A program made the translations under genes and the position numbers. A model generated the notes under the pieces. That model was not told where the DNA came from, made no database searches, and saw nothing but the letters and a program-made list of their open reading frames with translations. From Brevundimonas vancanneytii (GTDB taxonomy: Bacteria; Pseudomonadota; Alphaproteobacteria; Caulobacterales; Caulobacteraceae), in the NCBI GenBank assembly GCA_945874855.1, contig CAMCIP010000164.1, positions 1 to 5,369 of the forward strand: a DNA stretch of 5,369 bases, written 5' to 3'. Below are positions 1 to 5,369 of this stretch, piece after piece; the stretch's first letter is position 1; the number at the start of each line of letters is the position of its first letter.

Positions 1-986
1 GCGCCGCGAGAGCGCCCGATCAGGTCGCGGTCCGCCGGTCGCCGCAGGATCAGGGCCGGGGCCGCGTCCGGTCGCGGCGTCAGACCTGCGCCGGCGCCGC
101 CATGGTCGACCAGGATCACATCGGCATCGTCGCCCGTCGTCGCCCCGCACGCCCGCGCCTGGGCCTCGGCCGCCGCGCGCACGAAGGGGTCGGGCGACCG
201 CACCGCCACCGTCAGCCCCGCCAGCGGGGCCGGCCCCGTCGACTCCGCCGGCCCGACCTCGAACTCGGCCATGAAGACGAAACTGGCGCCCGGCCCGTCG
301 GCGCGGTCCCCGACGGTCACGGTCCCGCCCATGGCCTCGGCCAGCCGGCGCACCACCGCCAGCCCCAGACCGGCGCCGTCCACGCGCACGGCGTCGCCGG
401 CCTCGGCATGGCCGAACTCCTCGAAGATCCGGGCCCGCGCCTCCACGGGCACGCCCGGGCCGGTGTCCTCCACCGTCAGGGTCAGGCGCGCCCGGCCCTC
501 GGCAAGCGCCTCGGTTCGCGCCCGGACCGCCACCCCGCCCGACTCCGTGAACTTCACCGCATTGCCCGCCAGGTTGAACAGCACCTGGCGCAGCCGGCCC
601 TCGTCGGCGTTCAGCCGCAGCGGCGGCCCCTCGGCCCAGCCGACGATCTCCAGCCCCTTGTCATGGGCCCGCGGCGCCAGCAGCTCGGCCACCTGCCGCA
701 CCAGGGCCTCGGGGTCGACCGGGGCCAGATCGAATTCCAGCTTGCCGGCCTCCAGGCGGGCATAGTCCAGCAGATCGTTGACCAGCCCCAGCAGATGCTC
801 GGCCGAGGCCCGCGCCGCCTCCGCATAGGCCCGCTGGGCCCCGTCCAGCCGGGTCCGCTGCAGCAGGCCCAGCATGCCGATCGTCCCGTTCAGCGGCGTG
901 CGCATCTCATGGCTCATCAGCCGCAGGAACTGGCGTTCAGGCGGGACCTCGACGGGCGGGCAGGGAGCCTTGGCGGCACGCGACAT
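1..986 (-). CDS. Soluble hybrid-type sensor histidine kinase (DHp-CA-pseudo-receiver), C-terminus beyond window
   Basis: This is a two-component histidine kinase, partial at its C-terminus: 328 codons are visible before the left edge. There is no signal peptide, membrane segment or PAS domain; only about 20 residues precede the DHp domain, so the protein is cytoplasmic. The H-box is MSHEMRTPLNG (24-34) with phospho-accepting H26. The CA domain shows the N-box NLAGNAVKF (138-146, N138 and N142), the G1 box DTGPGV (174-179), an F-box IFEEFG, and the G2 box GAGLGL (204-209). From about L255 a receiver-like fold begins (LTVAV strand, later VILVD with D294). The usual acidic pair after the first strand is replaced by R263-S264, so Mg2+ binding and phosphorylation look lost. 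This order and the His position resemble Caulobacter ShkA, recalled from memory as phosphorylated at H23 with a c-di-GMP-binding pseudo-receiver. Orthology is inference. ATG at 986 is the first in-frame ATG and has no well-placed ribosome binding site. Confidence 0.9.
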   Translation of the reverse strand, partial: MSRAAKAPCPPVEVPPERQFLRLMSHEMRTPLNGTIGMLGLLQRTRLDGAQRAYAEAARASAEHLLGLVNDLLDYARLEAGKLEFDLAPVDPEALVRQVAELLAPRAHDKGLEIVGWAEGPPLRLNADEGRLRQVLFNLAGNAVKFTESGGVAVRARTEALAEGRARLTLTVEDTGPGVPVEARARIFEEFGHAEAGDAVRVDGAGLGLAVVRRLAEAMGGTVTVGDRADGPGASFVFMAEFEVGPAESTGPAPLAGLTVAVRSPDPFVRAAAEAQARACGATTGDDADVILVDHGGAGAGLTPRPDAAPALILRRPADRDLIGRSRG

Positions 987-1011
987 GAGCGCAGCATGGC
1001 GCCGAACCCTT

Positions 1012-1058
1012 AAAATCCGCTGGATCGGCCGGCGACCCCGCCGACGGGGCTCAGATCC
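1012..1058 (-). terminator. Weak terminator-like fold between the dehydrogenase and the kinase
   Basis: Read on the minus strand, GGATC (1058-1054, overlapping the end of the dehydrogenase gene) can pair with GATCC (1026-1022). This encloses an inner hairpin CCCCG-TCGG-CGGGG (1049-1036). A TTTT run (1015-1012) follows six bases after the outer stem. The T-run is short and the outer stem has only five pairs with a large internal loop, so this may be an inefficient intrinsic terminator or chance pairing in GC-rich DNA. If real, it would partly separate the kinase from the upstream Rrf2-dehydrogenase unit. Confidence 0.28.
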
Positions 1059-1863
1059 GCTTCAGCCGCTTCGCATGGCCGCCCACCATGTCCAGCGCCA
1101 CCGCGTCGGGCAGGTGTTTGGCCAACCCCGCCAGCAAGGTGTTCATCACGCCCGGCGTCACCTGCGGCCGGTTCGCCTCGCAGGCCTCGTAACCCACGCG
1201 CGCCACGTGCTCGGCCGTCTGCCACATCCAGGCCGGATAGGCGCCCGATACTTCCTGCCGCGTGCCGTTGACGTCGTGGAACTCCGTCAGGGTGTAGCCG
1301 GGGCACAGGGCGGTGACGTGCACGCCCGTGCCGCGCAACTCCAGATGCAGCCCCTGCGACGCCGTGATCAGGAAGCTCTTGATCGGGCCGTACAGGGTGT
1401 CGCCGCCGGTCGCCGGCATGCGGCCGGCCAGGGACGCCACGTTCAGGATGCGCCCGAACCCCCTCTCGACCATGGCCGGGGCCAGTCGGCGGGCCAGCCC
1501 CACCGGCGCGGTCAGCATGACCCGGATCATGGCCTCATGGTCGGCCGGATCGGTGTTGAGAAAGCCCGTCGTCCGGCTGAAGCCGGCGTTGTTGCACAGG
1601 CCGTCGACCTGCAGCCCGCGCGCCGCCAGCGCCGCGACCAGACGGGCAGGGGCCTCAGGGTCGGCGAGGTCGTCGGTCAGCACTGTGGCCGCCGCCCCCC
1701 GCTTCGCCAGATCCTGCGCCAGGGCCTCCAGCGGCCCCGCGCGGCGCGCGGTCAGCACCAGGTCCCAGCCGCGCCCGGCATATTCCCGGGCCAGGGCCGC
1801 GCCGATCCCGGCCGAGGCCCCGGTCACCAGCATCACCGGCCGCGCCCGCGACGGCAGGCTCAT
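1051..1863 (-). CDS. Classical short-chain dehydrogenase/reductase (SDR), NAD(P)-dependent, 270 aa
   Basis: This is a complete cytoplasmic oxidoreductase of typical classical-SDR length (about 250-280). The Rossmann cofactor motif TGASAGIG spans residues 14-21. An Arg pair (R40-R41) follows the second strand in LTARR, which usually means NADP(H) preference. NNAG is at 91-94. The catalytic Ser is S144 (NVASLAG) and the YxxxK pair is Y158/K162 (YGPIK). The post-active-site CPG motif is followed by TLTEF. The fourth tetrad residue, normally Asn in a LNVTA-like stretch, is Met here (M116 in RVMLTA). Substrate cannot be predicted; the nearest general type is the broad YqjQ/DltE-like group of acting-on-carbonyl SDRs. 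The start is the first ATG that gives an intact Rossmann strand, and no strong Shine-Dalgarno is seen before it. The gene follows the Rrf2 gene by 43 bases on the same strand, probably in one transcript, so it is a candidate target of that regulator. Confidence 0.95.
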   Translation of the reverse strand: MSLPSRARPVMLVTGASAGIGAALAREYAGRGWDLVLTARRAGPLEALAQDLAKRGAAATVLTDDLADPEAPARLVAALAARGLQVDGLCNNAGFSRTTGFLNTDPADHEAMIRVMLTAPVGLARRLAPAMVERGFGRILNVASLAGRMPATGGDTLYGPIKSFLITASQGLHLELRGTGVHVTALCPGYTLTEFHDVNGTRQEVSGAYPAWMWQTAEHVARVGYEACEANRPQVTPGVMNTLLAGLAKHLPDAVALDMVGGHAKRLKRI

Positions 1864-1906
1864 GTTCGGGGGCCTGGCGCGCTTCGCGCTGCTTGAGGCC
1901 GCATGC

Positions 1907-2377
1907 TCAGGCCGCGACGGGACAGGCAGCGGAGGGCGCGAAGGGCCGCAGCACCTCCGCGTCCTCGGCCAGCAGATCGGCGATGGTGATCTTCGACAGG
2001 GCGTCGCCCGCGGCCCGCTCGGCCGCCGTCAGCGCCTTGGCCACCTGACGCGGGATATGCTGTCCGACCGGGCAGCCCTGGGCCCCCGCGGGCGGTGAGC
2101 CCAGATGCGCGCAACCATTGACGGCCGCCAGCACCTGATCCAGCCGGATGTCCTCGGGCCGGTGCAGCAGCCAGGCCCCGCCACAGGCCCCGGGCCGGGT
2201 GGCGATCAGACCCGCCTTGGCCAGCAGGGCGGTCACCCGGCGCACCACCACCGGATTGGTCGGCACGGACGCCGCCAGCACCGCGCTGGGCGCGGCGGCC
2301 TCGGGCCCATAGGCGCCCTTGTGGGCCAGATAGGCCAGGGCGTGGGCGGCGACGGGGAATCTCTGGCTGTCTGACAT
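1907..2377 (-). CDS. Rrf2-family winged-helix transcriptional regulator, 156 aa
   Basis: This is a DNA-binding regulator of the Rrf2 family (relatives: IscR, NsrR, CymR, YwnA). From ATG at 2377, SQRFPVAAHALAYLA (residues 4-18) forms the first helix. NPVVVRRVTALLAKAGLI (41-58) is the recognition-helix region. The wing is RPGACGGAWLLHRPEDI (61-77), matching the family G-xx-GG-xx-L pattern. Cysteines are C65 in the wing, C89, and C102 within CPVGQHI, plus C152 near the end. IscR-type proteins place three Cys close together after the wing; here there is a CX12C pair, with CPVG as in YwnA-like members. Thiol sensing or an atypical Fe-S site are both possible. ATG 2377 is chosen because GGAAA lies about 6-7 bases upstream and family proteins begin close to this point. 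An in-frame TTG at 2395 would add six residues but overlaps the predicted -10 element. The gene is divergent from kup and upstream of the dehydrogenase. Confidence 0.93.
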   Translation of the reverse strand: MSDSQRFPVAAHALAYLAHKGAYGPEAAAPSAVLAASVPTNPVVVRRVTALLAKAGLIATRPGACGGAWLLHRPEDIRLDQVLAAVNGCAHLGSPPAGAQGCPVGQHIPRQVAKALTAAERAAGDALSKITIADLLAEDAEVLRPFAPSAACPVAA

Positions 2378-2388
2378 GGCGTTTCCGT

Positions 2389-2402
2389 CGCTCAATTAGG
2401 CG
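2389..2402. promoter_or_regulatory. Imperfect palindrome over the Rrf2-gene -10, candidate autoregulatory operator
   Basis: The 14-base element CGCTCAATTAGGCG has dyad symmetry at five of seven pairs (outer CGC/GCG and central AATT match). It is one of the few AT-containing patches in this GC-rich gap and overlaps the predicted -10. Rrf2 regulators commonly repress their own promoter by binding a dyad of this kind. The link to this protein is inference. Confidence 0.25.
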
Positions 2403-2421
2403 TCTGCGGCCCATTTCACAA
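2393..2421 (-). promoter_or_regulatory. Predicted promoter of the Rrf2 gene
   Basis: Read on the minus strand, TTGTGA (2421-2416) and TAATTG (2398-2393) are separated by exactly 17 bases, about 15 bases ahead of the Rrf2 ATG. The -35 matches TTGACA at four of six positions. The -10 is weak, but CTAATT resembles the core of the Caulobacter housekeeping -10. A transcript starting a few bases downstream would have a very short leader containing the GGAAA ribosome binding site. Confidence 0.4.
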
Positions 2422-2439
2422 ACGCGCGACCCGGCCCCC

Positions 2440-2450
2440 TCCGTCACGGA
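2440..2450. promoter_or_regulatory. Perfect 11-base dyad TCCGT-C-ACGGA midway between the divergent promoters
   Basis: The two five-base arms are exact inverted repeats around a single C. The site sits about 18 bases upstream of the Rrf2 -35 on one side and 15 bases upstream of the kup -35 on the other. That position would suit a factor acting on either promoter. The arms are short and could occur by chance in such GC-rich DNA. Confidence 0.22.
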
Positions 2451-2465
2451 CGCGACCGGCCGCGA

Positions 2466-2494
2466 TTGAACCGGCCCGGGAAAGGGTCTAAAGC
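2466..2494 (+). promoter_or_regulatory. Predicted promoter of kup (Caulobacter housekeeping type)
   Basis: TTGAACC (2466-2472) and TCTAAAGC (2487-2494) are separated by 14 bases. The Caulobacter sigma-73 consensus is remembered as TTGACGS, 10-14 bases, GCTANAWC. The -10 fits at about six of eight positions and the -35 keeps TTGA. Two copies of ACCGGCC (2455-2461 and 2470-2476), 15 bases apart, flank and overlap the -35. The predicted start near 2500 leaves a leader of about 45 bases with a small hairpin, CGCG-GCTT-CGCG (2497-2508). Confidence 0.45.
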
Positions 2495-2534
2495 CCCGCG
2501 GCTTCGCGCAAAGGGCCGCCTCCCCGCGGGTCCC

Positions 2535-2538
2535 GGAG
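2535..2538 (+). promoter_or_regulatory. Ribosome binding site of kup (GGAG)
   Basis: GGAG sits seven bases before the ATG at 2546, which is ideal spacing. This fixes the start and shows that the long N-terminal extension of this Kup protein is translated; the next in-frame Met (M62) lies inside the first membrane segment region. Confidence 0.75.
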
Positions 2539-2545
2539 ATCACGA

Positions 2546-4510
2546 ATGGCCGGGGCTGACCCCCACGGCGAGGCCCCGGCCTCCGCCGAAACCCAACCGA
2601 ACGCCCCGACGCCCCCTCCGGGCGACGGCGGCCACGCGGGCGGTCACGGCGGCGCAGGCAAGCGCGCCCTGATCATCGGCGCCATCGGCGTCGTCTTCGG
2701 CGACATCGGCACCAGCCCCTTCTATGCGATGCGCGAGGCCCTGGCCCACAGCCGCTCCGGCGGCACGGCCGAGCTGGCTGTTCTGGGGGTCGTCTCCCTG
2801 GTGTTCTGGGCCCTGATCCTGGTCGTGACGCTGAAATACGTCGTCTTCTTGATGCGGGCGGACAACAAGGGCGAGGGCGGCACCCTGGCGCTGATGGCCC
2901 TGGCCCAGCATGCCGTGGGCCGGCGCAGCGCCCTGATCTTCATTCTGGGGGTCTGCGGCGCGGCCCTGTTCTACGGCGACGGCATCATCACCCCGGCGGT
3001 GTCGGTGCTGGGCGCCATCGAGGGGCTGAAGGACGCGCCGGGCCTGGCCGGACGGGTCGACGCCTTCGTCCTGCCGATATCGGCCGGCATCCTGATCGGC
3101 CTGTTCATGATCCAGTCCCGCGGCACCGCCAGCATGGCGCGCTGGTTCGGGCCCTTGACCGCCGTCTGGTTCCTGGTTCTGGGCGGGCTCGGCCTCTATC
3201 ACATCTTCGACGACGTCTCGATCCTGCGGGCCCTGTCGCCGCACTACGGCGTCATGTTCCTGTTCGACAACGGCTTTCTGGGCTTCGTCATCCTCGGCAG
3301 CGTCTTCCTCGCCGTGACGGGGGCCGAGGCGCTCTATGCCGACATGGGCCATTTCGGGAAGGCGCCGATCCGGCAGGGCTGGCTGTTCTTCGTCCTGCCC
3401 TGCCTGGCCTTGAACTATATGGGCCAGGGCGGCCTGGTCCTGGCGCACCCCGAGGCGGCGGCGAACCCCTTCTGGATGATGGTGCCCCAGATCGCCTACT
3501 GGCCGGTCTTCATCATCGCCACCATCGCCGCCGTCATCGCCAGCCAGGCGGTGATCACCGGCGCCTTCTCCGTGACCCAGCAGGCGGTCCAGCTGGGCCT
3601 GCTGCCCCGCATCAGCATCCTGAACACCTCGGAGAGCCAGGCCGGCCAGATCTTCGTGCCGGCGGTCAACATGATGCTGATGGTCGGCGTGCTGTTCCTG
3701 CTGGCGGTGTTCCAGACCTCGTCCAACCTCGCCGCCGCCTATGGCATCGCGGTCACCGGCTCCATGTTCGTCGACAGCCTTCTGGCCTGGTTCGTGGTGC
3801 GCCGGCTGTGGAAATGGTCGACGGGCCTGTCCCTGCTGGTGCTGACGCCCTTCCTCACCCTCGACCTGGTCTTCCTGACCTCCAACCTGCTCAAGATCCC
3901 GCAAGGGGCCTGGTTCCCGCTGGTGATGGGCGCCGGCCTGCTGGTGGTGATGTGGACCTGGGTGCGCGGATCCCAGATCCTGACGGCCAAGACGCGCAAG
4001 GACAGCCTGCCCCTGACCGACCTGATCGAGATGCTGCGCGCCCGCCCGCCGCACCGCGTCCCGGGCACGGCCATCTTCCTGACCTCGGACCCCGAGGTCG
4101 CGCCCGTGGCCCTGATGCACAATCTCAAGCATAACAAGATCCTGCACGAGAAGAACGTCATCCTGACCGTGCGCACCTCCGACCGCCCCCGCGTGCCCGA
4201 GGACAAGCGGGTCCAGATCGAGCCCGTGTCCGACGACTTCAAGCGGCTGACCATCACCTATGGCTTCATGGAACAGCCCAATGTGCCCAAGGCCCTGGGC
4301 GTCTGCCGGCGCCAGGGGCTGAAGTTCGACATCATGTCGACCAGCTTCTTCCTCGGCCGCCGCTCCGTCGTGCCCTCGGCCACACAGGGCATGCCCCTGT
4401 GGCAGGACCGGCTCTACATCTTCCTGATGCGCAACGCCGCCAATCCCACCGACTTCTTCCACATCCCGCCCGGCCGCGTGGTCGAGCTGGGCGCCCAGGT
4501 CTCGGTTTGA
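2546..4510 (+). CDS. kup: Low-affinity potassium transporter Kup (KUP/HAK/KT family), 654 aa
   Basis: This is an inner-membrane K+ uptake protein, probably K+/H+ symport as in the E. coli family member. Family signatures are clear. The first helix carries VVFGDIGTSPFYAMRE (49-64), with D53 equivalent to the conserved Asp of E. coli Kup. LKYVVFLMRADNKGEGG (96-112) and YGDGIITPA (143-151) follow, and GAEALYADMGHFGK lies near residues 259-272. Around 12 hydrophobic segments run to about residue 475. A hydrophilic cytoplasmic C-terminal domain then runs to the end, with TSDPEVAP and LHEKNVILTV, and finishes in VVELGAQVSV like other members. The length slightly exceeds the E. coli protein (622 aa). 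The difference is mostly an N-terminal extension of about 38 residues rich in Pro, Gly, Ala and His, with no predicted function. A good ribosome binding site and a promoter precede the gene. It diverges from the Rrf2 gene, and its stop overlaps the likely TTG start of rsmB, suggesting translational coupling. Confidence 0.98.
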   Translation: MAGADPHGEAPASAETQPNAPTPPPGDGGHAGGHGGAGKRALIIGAIGVVFGDIGTSPFYAMREALAHSRSGGTAELAVLGVVSLVFWALILVVTLKYVVFLMRADNKGEGGTLALMALAQHAVGRRSALIFILGVCGAALFYGDGIITPAVSVLGAIEGLKDAPGLAGRVDAFVLPISAGILIGLFMIQSRGTASMARWFGPLTAVWFLVLGGLGLYHIFDDVSILRALSPHYGVMFLFDNGFLGFVILGSVFLAVTGAEALYADMGHFGKAPIRQGWLFFVLPCLALNYMGQGGLVLAHPEAAANPFWMMVPQIAYWPVFIIATIAAVIASQAVITGAFSVTQQAVQLGLLPRISILNTSESQAGQIFVPAVNMMLMVGVLFLLAVFQTSSNLAAAYGIAVTGSMFVDSLLAWFVVRRLWKWSTGLSLLVLTPFLTLDLVFLTSNLLKIPQGAWFPLVMGAGLLVVMWTWVRGSQILTAKTRKDSLPLTDLIEMLRARPPHRVPGTAIFLTSDPEVAPVALMHNLKHNKILHEKNVILTVRTSDRPRVPEDKRVQIEPVSDDFKRLTITYGFMEQPNVPKALGVCRRQGLKFDIMSTSFFLGRRSVVPSATQGMPLWQDRLYIFLMRNAANPTDFFHIPPGRVVELGAQVSV

Positions 4511-5369
4511 CCGGAGCGGACCCCGGGGTGGAGGCGCGCCGCCTGGCCGGGGCCCTGCTGGAAGGCGCCCTGTCCGGCCGCGACGGCCTCGCCGCCGTCC
4601 AGGCCGGCAAGGGCTTCTCGGCCCTGTCGCCGCCGGACCGCGCCTTCGCCCGCGCCTGCGCCATGGGGGCCCTCCGCCGTCTGGGCGAGATCGATCTGGC
4701 GCTGGACTCCCGGCTCAAGACCGCCCCGCCCCAGCAGGTCCGCACCCTGTTGCGGATCGCCCTGGCCCAGCGCTGGGTGCTGGACGTGCCGGCCTTCGCC
4801 GCCGTCTCCAGCGCGGTCAAACTGGCCGAGCGCGAGGTCAGGACCCGGCCCTACAAGGCCCTGGTCAATGCCGTCCTGCGCGGGCTGGAGCGCGACCCCG
4901 CCCCGCCGGCCCCGCCGCAGGCCAATCTGCCCGACTGGATCGCCGCCCGCTGGACCCAGTCCTGGGGCCCCGAGGCCGCCGCGGCCATCGCCGCCGCCGT
5001 CCGCCAGGAGCCGCCCACCGACCTGTCGCTGAAGCCCGGTCAGGACGCGGAAGCCCTCGCCCGGGCCCTGGAGGGCGAGGTCCTGCCCGGCGGCTCGGTC
5101 CGCACCCGCCTGCGCGGCGACCTGACCGGCTGGCCGGGCTATGCCGACGGCGGCTGGTGGGTCCAGGACGCCGCCGCCGCCGTGCCGGTCCGGGCGCTGG
5201 ATCCCCGACCCGGCGAGACCGTGCTGGACCTGTGCGCCGCCCCCGGCGGCAAGACGCTGCAGCTGGCCGCCGCCGGGGCTGCCGTCGTGGCCCTCGACCG
5301 CAACGCCGCCCGCCTGCGCCGGCTCCGGGAGAACCTGGCCCGCACCGGCCTGACCGCCGAGGTCGTGAC
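4507..5369 (+). CDS. rsmB: 16S rRNA (cytosine-967-C5)-methyltransferase RsmB, N-terminal two thirds, runs off right edge
   Basis: This enzyme methylates C967 of 16S rRNA using S-adenosylmethionine. In all, 287 codons are visible of a family length near 430. The first part is the NusB-like RNA-binding domain: ARRLAGALLEG, LSPPDRAFARA, LRRLGEIDLAL, RTLLRIALAQ and the hallmark YKALVNAVLRGLER (about residues 10-126). A linker region holding NLPDWIAARW then leads into the Rossmann methyltransferase fold, with WWVQDAAAA. SAM motif I is VLDLCAAPGGKT (239-250), and the acidic residue of motif II is D264 (ALDRN). The two catalytic Cys motifs lie beyond the window, so activity cannot be judged. No ATG start exists. 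TTG at 4507 overlaps the kup stop as TTGA and has AGG seven bases upstream. GTG at 4528, with GGAG eleven bases upstream, is the alternative and would shorten the protein by seven residues. Confidence 0.93.
   Translation, partial: MTGADPGVEARRLAGALLEGALSGRDGLAAVQAGKGFSALSPPDRAFARACAMGALRRLGEIDLALDSRLKTAPPQQVRTLLRIALAQRWVLDVPAFAAVSSAVKLAEREVRTRPYKALVNAVLRGLERDPAPPAPPQANLPDWIAARWTQSWGPEAAAAIAAAVRQEPPTDLSLKPGQDAEALARALEGEVLPGGSVRTRLRGDLTGWPGYADGGWWVQDAAAAVPVRALDPRPGETVLDLCAAPGGKTLQLAAAGAAVVALDRNAARLRRLRENLARTGLTAEVV

Noticed and set aside
102..1013. A 303-codon open frame on the plus strand
   Set aside because: It is the shadow of the kinase gene: Arg/Pro/Gly/Gln-rich with no recognisable domain, while the minus strand encodes clear H, N, G1, F and G2 boxes.
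1870..1895. GCGC-GAA-GCGC hairpin between the Rrf2 and dehydrogenase genes as a terminator
   Set aside because: The stem has four pairs and no T-run follows on the minus strand. The short gap suggests co-transcription.
874..2098. Two long plus-strand open frames (874-1896 and 1313-2098)
   Set aside because: Both lie opposite the dehydrogenase and Rrf2 genes and read as Arg/Ala/Pro-rich sequence without motifs. The minus-strand genes have complete family signatures.
2494..2530. Repeated CCCCGCGG in the kup leader as a possible riboswitch
   Set aside because: The leader is only about 45 bases, too short for a known K+- or c-di-AMP-responsive riboswitch, and the repeats are simple GC-rich words.
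1860..2543. A 227-codon minus-strand frame overlapping the Rrf2 gene
   Set aside because: It overlaps the entire Rrf2 gene in another frame and also covers the predicted promoters, and it shows no domain. It is an artefact of GC richness.
2540..4462. A 640-codon open frame on the minus strand, antisense to kup
   Set aside because: The protein is low-complexity, rich in His, Gln, Asp, Gly and Ala with no domain pattern. It is the expected complement of a GC-rich gene with G/C third positions. kup on the plus strand has all its family motifs.
4520..4529. Perfect palindrome ACCCCGGGGT as a possible terminator or operator
   Set aside because: It has no loop and no following T-run, and it lies inside the rsmB reading frame if TTG 4507 is the start. 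Such G/C palindromes are frequent at this base composition.
4332..4820. A minus-strand frame across the kup-rsmB junction
   Set aside because: It is Arg/Ser/Ala-rich with no motif, and both plus-strand genes across the junction are well supported.

Overview
The window looks like ordinary chromosome from a very GC-rich alphaproteobacterium. The most likely group is Caulobacteraceae (Caulobacter/Brevundimonas type). This rests on the strong G/C bias at third codon positions, promoter-like sites resembling the Caulobacter housekeeping consensus, and the nature of the left-edge kinase. No species can be named from the sequence alone. No insertion sequence, integrase, tRNA, CRISPR array or compositional break was seen.

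Layout. There are five protein genes in two divergent groups separated by a 168-base regulatory gap (2378-2545). The leftward group, on the minus strand and read from right to left, has three genes: an Rrf2-family regulator (2377-1907), a classical short-chain dehydrogenase/reductase (1863-1051), and a soluble histidine kinase that runs off the left edge (986-1). In the part that is visible, the kinase has DHp and CA domains followed by the start of a degenerate receiver. The rightward group has the potassium transporter gene kup (2546-4510). It is followed, with a TTGA stop/start overlap, by rsmB (4507 to the right edge), which encodes the 16S rRNA m5C967 methyltransferase. rsmB lacks its C-terminal catalytic part in this window. 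The longest non-coding stretch is the divergent gap, so the window is essentially fully coding.

How the genes relate. The Rrf2 regulator and the dehydrogenase are 43 bases apart and probably co-transcribed; Rrf2 regulators often control a neighbouring NAD(P)-dependent oxidoreductase. The kinase lies 64 bases further on, behind a weak terminator-like fold, and may be a separate unit. kup and rsmB look translationally coupled but have unrelated roles (K+ uptake and ribosome maturation).

The point most worth following is the kinase. It has no N-terminal sensor region, its phospho-accepting His is at about residue 26, and it carries a receiver-like domain without the acidic pair. This matches the plan of Caulobacter ShkA, whose pseudo-receiver binds c-di-GMP. 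The decisive part lies beyond the left edge. I did not find a convincing undescribed system here.
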